Shown here: positions 4,793 through 7,341 of the stretch, piece by piece
How the letters are laid out: the number at the start of each line of letters is the position of its first letter
How positions within the stretch are numbered: position 1 is the first letter of the stretch
Source of the DNA: Bacteroides sp. CAG:1076
GTDB lineage: Bacteria; Bacteroidota; Bacteroidia; Bacteroidales; Bacteroidaceae
DNA length: 7,341 nucleotides
Assembly: GCA_000436795.1 (NCBI GenBank)
Contig: HF993164.1
Location: 1-7,341 of the forward strand
Reading direction: 5' to 3'
Translations under genes and position numbers: made by a program
Notes under the pieces: model-generated
Told to the model about the DNA's origin: nothing
What the model saw: the letters and a program-made list of their open reading frames with translations, nothing else
Databases searched by the model: none

Positions 4793-6499
4793 TTATTTCC
4801 GATAATTAGCCAGTTCTTCTGCATTGAACTTACGGATAAAGTTGAAATGTTTTTCAACTTCCGATTCGGCATAATTTACATATACATTCAGCGACTTACC
4901 AAACAGCTCAGGAGCTTTCGTTGCATCCTGAAGCAACAAATGACTCATTACGCAGACAGCTGCCATTTCATACAAGCGGCGTGCTACGAAATCGAGCAGT
5001 TCCTGGTTCTGAGCTTCCTTCACAGCATTTGTACAAGCCTCCAGCTTACGAGTCATTTCCTTGATACGGTTCATGTAGTCTTCATATTCCGGAGCGCATG
5101 GAATTGTTTCGTATTCATGCAAAGTAGCAGCATAAGCACCGTTGGTTACATAACGGATAGCCGCAACAGTCTGCAACTGAGTAGTACCTTCGTAGATACT
5201 TGTGATACGAGCATCACGATAGATACGCTGACAAGCATATTCCATCATAAAACCAGAACCGCCGTGTACCTGAATACAGTCGTATGCATTCTGGTTGGCA
5301 TATTCAGAGTTCATACCTTTTGCCAGCGGAGTAAAGCTGTCAGCCAGTTTTGCATAACGTTTTTGTTCCTGACGTTCTTCCGGAGTCAGCTTACGTTCAC
5401 GCGCAATATCGTCCAAGGCTTTATAGATATCTACGTAACGAGAAGTCTGATACAACAAGGCACGACCCGCATCCAGTTTTGCTTTGATAGTAGCCAGCAT
5501 ATCGTATACAGCCGGGAACTCGATAATCGCTTTGCCGAACTGCTTACGGTCTTTTGCATACGCCAAAGCCTCATCGTATGCAGCCTGGCTCAAACCAACC
5601 GACTGAGCCGCAATACCCAGACGAGCACCGTTCATCAAAGCCATGACATATTTAATCAAACCGAGCTTACGTTCACCACAAAGTTCAGCTTTTGCATTCT
5701 TGTATACCAATTCACAAGTCGGAGAACCATGAATACCCAGCTTATTTTCTATACGACGTACGTCTACTCCACCGTCGTTCTTATCGTAAATAAACATAGA
5801 CAATCCACGACCATCGTGTGTACCTTCTTCCGAACGAGCCAATACCAGATGCAGGTTAGCGTCACCGTTTGTGATAAAACGTTTTACACCATTCAAACGC
5901 CAGCAGTTATTAGCCTCATCGTATGTAGCTTTCAACATCACGCTCTGAAGGTCAGAACCGGCATCAGGTTCTGTCAAGTCCATTGACATAGTTTCACCTG
6001 CGCAGATACGTGGAATGAAACGGCTGTGCTGATCTTCGTTTCCAAATTCATAAAGTGTTTCGATACAATCCTGAAGTGACCAGATATTACCAAAGCCCGC
6101 ATCAGCCTGAGCCACGATTTCCGCACACATAGTATACGGAGTGATCGGGAAGTTCAAACCGCCAAAACGGCGAGGCATTGTCATACCGTTCAGACCCGCC
6201 TTCACCATTGCATCCAGGTTAGCCTTTGTACCCGAAGCATATTCCACACGACCGTTCGCACAATGCGGACCTTCTTCGTCTACTCCTTCTGCATTTGCAG
6301 CAATCACCTCACCGGTAATTTCACCGGTAATTTCCAACACTTTATCGTAAGAGTCGATAGCATCTGCATAATCCAGCGGCGCATAATCGTACTCGTCTTT
6401 ATCTCTGTAATCGCGTTCCTTCAACTGACAGATACGCTCCATCATCGGATTGTTCAAGTGAAACTTGAGTTCCGGATGTTCTGTATAAAAGTTTGCCAT
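4793..6499 (-). CDS. Acyl-CoA dehydrogenase, long form with C-terminal extension
   Basis: This 568-residue FAD-dependent enzyme introduces the alpha-beta double bond of acyl-CoA thioesters, or reduces it when run in reverse, using ETF as electron partner. The dehydrogenase core spans about 70-450: first signature MDLTEPDAGSD (173-183), FAD-contact RKQFG (318-322), second signature QVHGGSGF (410-417) and IYEGT with Glu437 (435-439) in the position of the medium-chain enzyme's catalytic base. Relative to the usual ~380-residue enzymes there is an extra N-terminal stretch (about 1-65), a hydrophilic insertion (about 360-390) and a helical C-terminal extension (about 465-568), as in the longer family with an additional C-terminal domain. 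There is no signal peptide, so it acts in the cytoplasm. The ATG overlaps the etfA stop by one base (TAATG), indicating translational coupling. Chain-length preference cannot be read from the sequence, and no thiolase, crotonase or hydroxyacyl-CoA dehydrogenase is nearby in the window. Confidence 0.93.
   Translation of the reverse strand: MANFYTEHPELKFHLNNPMMERICQLKERDYRDKDEYDYAPLDYADAIDSYDKVLEITGEITGEVIAANAEGVDEEGPHCANGRVEYASGTKANLDAMVKAGLNGMTMPRRFGGLNFPITPYTMCAEIVAQADAGFGNIWSLQDCIETLYEFGNEDQHSRFIPRICAGETMSMDLTEPDAGSDLQSVMLKATYDEANNCWRLNGVKRFITNGDANLHLVLARSEEGTHDGRGLSMFIYDKNDGGVDVRRIENKLGIHGSPTCELVYKNAKAELCGERKLGLIKYVMALMNGARLGIAAQSVGLSQAAYDEALAYAKDRKQFGKAIIEFPAVYDMLATIKAKLDAGRALLYQTSRYVDIYKALDDIARERKLTPEERQEQKRYAKLADSFTPLAKGMNSEYANQNAYDCIQVHGGSGFMMEYACQRIYRDARITSIYEGTTQLQTVAAIRYVTNGAYAATLHEYETIPCAPEYEDYMNRIKEMTRKLEACTNAVKEAQNQELLDFVARRLYEMAAVCVMSHLLLQDATKAPELFGKSLNVYVNYAESEVEKHFNFIRKFNAEELANYRK
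6310..6333. repeat. 12-bp tandem duplication in the acyl-CoA dehydrogenase gene
   Basis: CACCGGTAATTT occurs twice head to tail (6310-6321 and 6322-6333). In the protein it gives the repeated ITGE at residues 57-64, in the N-terminal region before the catalytic core. It keeps the frame and is probably tolerated or structural. Confidence 0.85.
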
Positions 6500-7341
6500 T
6501 ATTTACTGTTCTTTTTATAATACTTAATCATTTTCGGAATCACTTCTTCCACTGTTCCGTTGATTACATAATCAGCGATGGTGTTAATCGGCGCATTAGG
6601 ATCATTGTTTACAGATATAATGATACCTGCATCCTGCATACCGGCTATATGCTGAATCTGACCAGAGATACCACAAGCGATATACAATTTCGGATGTACA
6701 GTTACACCTGTCTGACCAATCTGACGGTCGTGTTCGCAGAAACCAGCATCTACAGCTGCACGGCTGGCACCTACTTCTGCATGAAGTTCCTTAGCAAGTT
6801 CGAACAACATATCGAATCCTTCCTTGCTTCCCATACCATAACCACCGGCAACTACGATAGGAGCACCCTTCAGATTATGTTTTGCTTTTTCTACATGGCG
6901 ATCGATAACCTTTACTACATAATCCGTTTCGGGTACATACTTCGCAACGTCGTGACGAATCACTTCACCCTGATAATTGGCATCTACGATTTCTTTCTTC
7001 ATCACACCCTCACGAACTGTAGCCATCTGCGGACGATGTTCCGGATTGACAATGGTAGCCACAATATTACCGCCGAAAGCAGGACGAATCTGATACAACA
7101 GATTTTCGTAAGTAACGCCATTCTTCTTATCCTCGTGATTACCGATTTCCAACTGAGTACAGTCGGCAGTCAGACCACTTGTCAGAGCTGAAGAAACACG
7201 TGGTCCCAGATCACGACCGATAACGGTAGCACCCATCAGACAAATCTGCGGTTTTTCTTCCTTGAACAAGTTGACGAGAATAGAAGTATGAGGAAGTGAA
7301 GTATAAGGGAACAAGCCCGGAGCATCGAATACATGAACACG
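6499..7341 (-). CDS. etfA: Electron transfer flavoprotein alpha subunit (partial, N-terminus outside the window)
   Basis: The last 280 residues are present; complete proteins are about 320-340 residues, so some 50 or more are missing on the right. With EtfB it carries electrons between flavin dehydrogenases and other carriers. The visible N-terminal domain contains GRDLGPRVSSALTSGLTADC (window residues 42-61) and PEHRPQMATVREGV (100-113). The FAD-binding C-terminal domain contains VVAGGYGMGS (163-172), GASRAAVDAG (191-200), QIGQTG (207-212), the pocket IACGISGQIQHIAGM (221-235) and NNDPNAPI (245-252). An internal TTG at 7314 is not the start, because the frame runs open to the edge with family-like sequence (RVHVFDAPGL). 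The stop overlaps the dehydrogenase ATG by one base. EtfB is expected just upstream, beyond the edge, which is inference. The PEHRPQMATVR stretch resembles the EtfA of anaerobes. Confidence 0.95.
   Translation of the reverse strand, partial: RVHVFDAPGLFPYTSLPHTSILVNLFKEEKPQICLMGATVIGRDLGPRVSSALTSGLTADCTQLEIGNHEDKKNGVTYENLLYQIRPAFGGNIVATIVNPEHRPQMATVREGVMKKEIVDANYQGEVIRHDVAKYVPETDYVVKVIDRHVEKAKHNLKGAPIVVAGGYGMGSKEGFDMLFELAKELHAEVGASRAAVDAGFCEHDRQIGQTGVTVHPKLYIACGISGQIQHIAGMQDAGIIISVNNDPNAPINTIADYVINGTVEEVIPKMIKYYKKNSK

Noticed and set aside
4712..5986. A 424-codon open frame on the + strand opposite the acyl-CoA dehydrogenase gene.
   Set aside because: It is the antisense shadow of a well-supported enzyme gene, its peptide is low-complexity Phe/Ser/Thr/Cys-rich, and it runs through the terminator hairpin.
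6493..7191. A 232-codon open frame on the + strand opposite etfA.
   Set aside because: It is antisense to etfA, whose motifs are unmistakable. The peptide has no family features and arises from codon bias on the other strand.
7312..7314. TTG at 7314 as the start of etfA.
   Set aside because: The frame stays open to the window edge with plausible EtfA sequence, and the protein would be too short for the family, so the gene is simply cut by the edge.

Overview
The window looks like chromosomal DNA of a Bacteroides-type gut bacterium (phylum Bacteroidota). The evidence is the gene families, with a secreted pectin-type GH28 hydrolase, a three-helix DUF6249-like membrane protein and an ECF sigma factor followed by a tiny two-helix membrane protein. 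It also includes promoter-like elements fitting the Bacteroides -7 consensus TAnnTTTG and intergenic DNA that is clearly AT-rich. No species is named because nothing in the sequence alone decides it.

Layout, left to right. (1) Positions 2-52 hold the last 16 codons of an unidentified + strand gene. (2) Positions 53-943 are a non-coding stretch of about 890 bases. Its left third contains copies of a perfect palindrome TTTTGTACAAAA, three of them spaced exactly 21 bp apart, continuing into a degenerate 21-22 bp tandem array up to a fourth palindrome copy near 343. Two compact hairpins follow at 374-420, then featureless AT-rich DNA and a promoter-like element before the next gene. (3) 944-2392 (+) encodes a secreted GH28 polygalacturonase-family enzyme. 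(4) Convergent to it, 2557-2958 (-) encodes a cytoplasmic FKBP-type prolyl isomerase, and two hairpins lie between the two stops. (5) 3216-3641 (-) encodes a three-helix membrane protein resembling DUF6249, carrying a 13-base A tract inside its coding region. (6) Divergent from it, an ECF sigma factor (about 3787-4332, +) and a small two-helix membrane protein (4335-4697, +) form a tight pair. The second protein is probably a membrane anti-sigma or co-regulator. The 145-bp divergent interval holds nested inverted repeats. (7) A bidirectional hairpin terminator at 4740-4769 separates this pair from a convergent operon on the - strand. That operon contains etfA (electron transfer flavoprotein alpha subunit, cut by the right window edge) and a long-form acyl-CoA dehydrogenase whose start codon overlaps the etfA stop.

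How the genes work together: etfA and the acyl-CoA dehydrogenase are one functional unit, since the dehydrogenase hands electrons to or takes them from ETF. The sigma factor and the small membrane protein form a regulatory pair, and the divergent DUF6249-like membrane gene may belong to the same module, which is inference. The GH28 enzyme stands alone here, with no SusC/SusD pair or other carbohydrate enzymes in view. I saw no tRNA, rRNA, CRISPR array, transposase or phage gene. The least explained structures are the 21-bp-phased palindrome array, the A13 tract in the membrane protein gene and the nested inverted repeats before the sigma factor.
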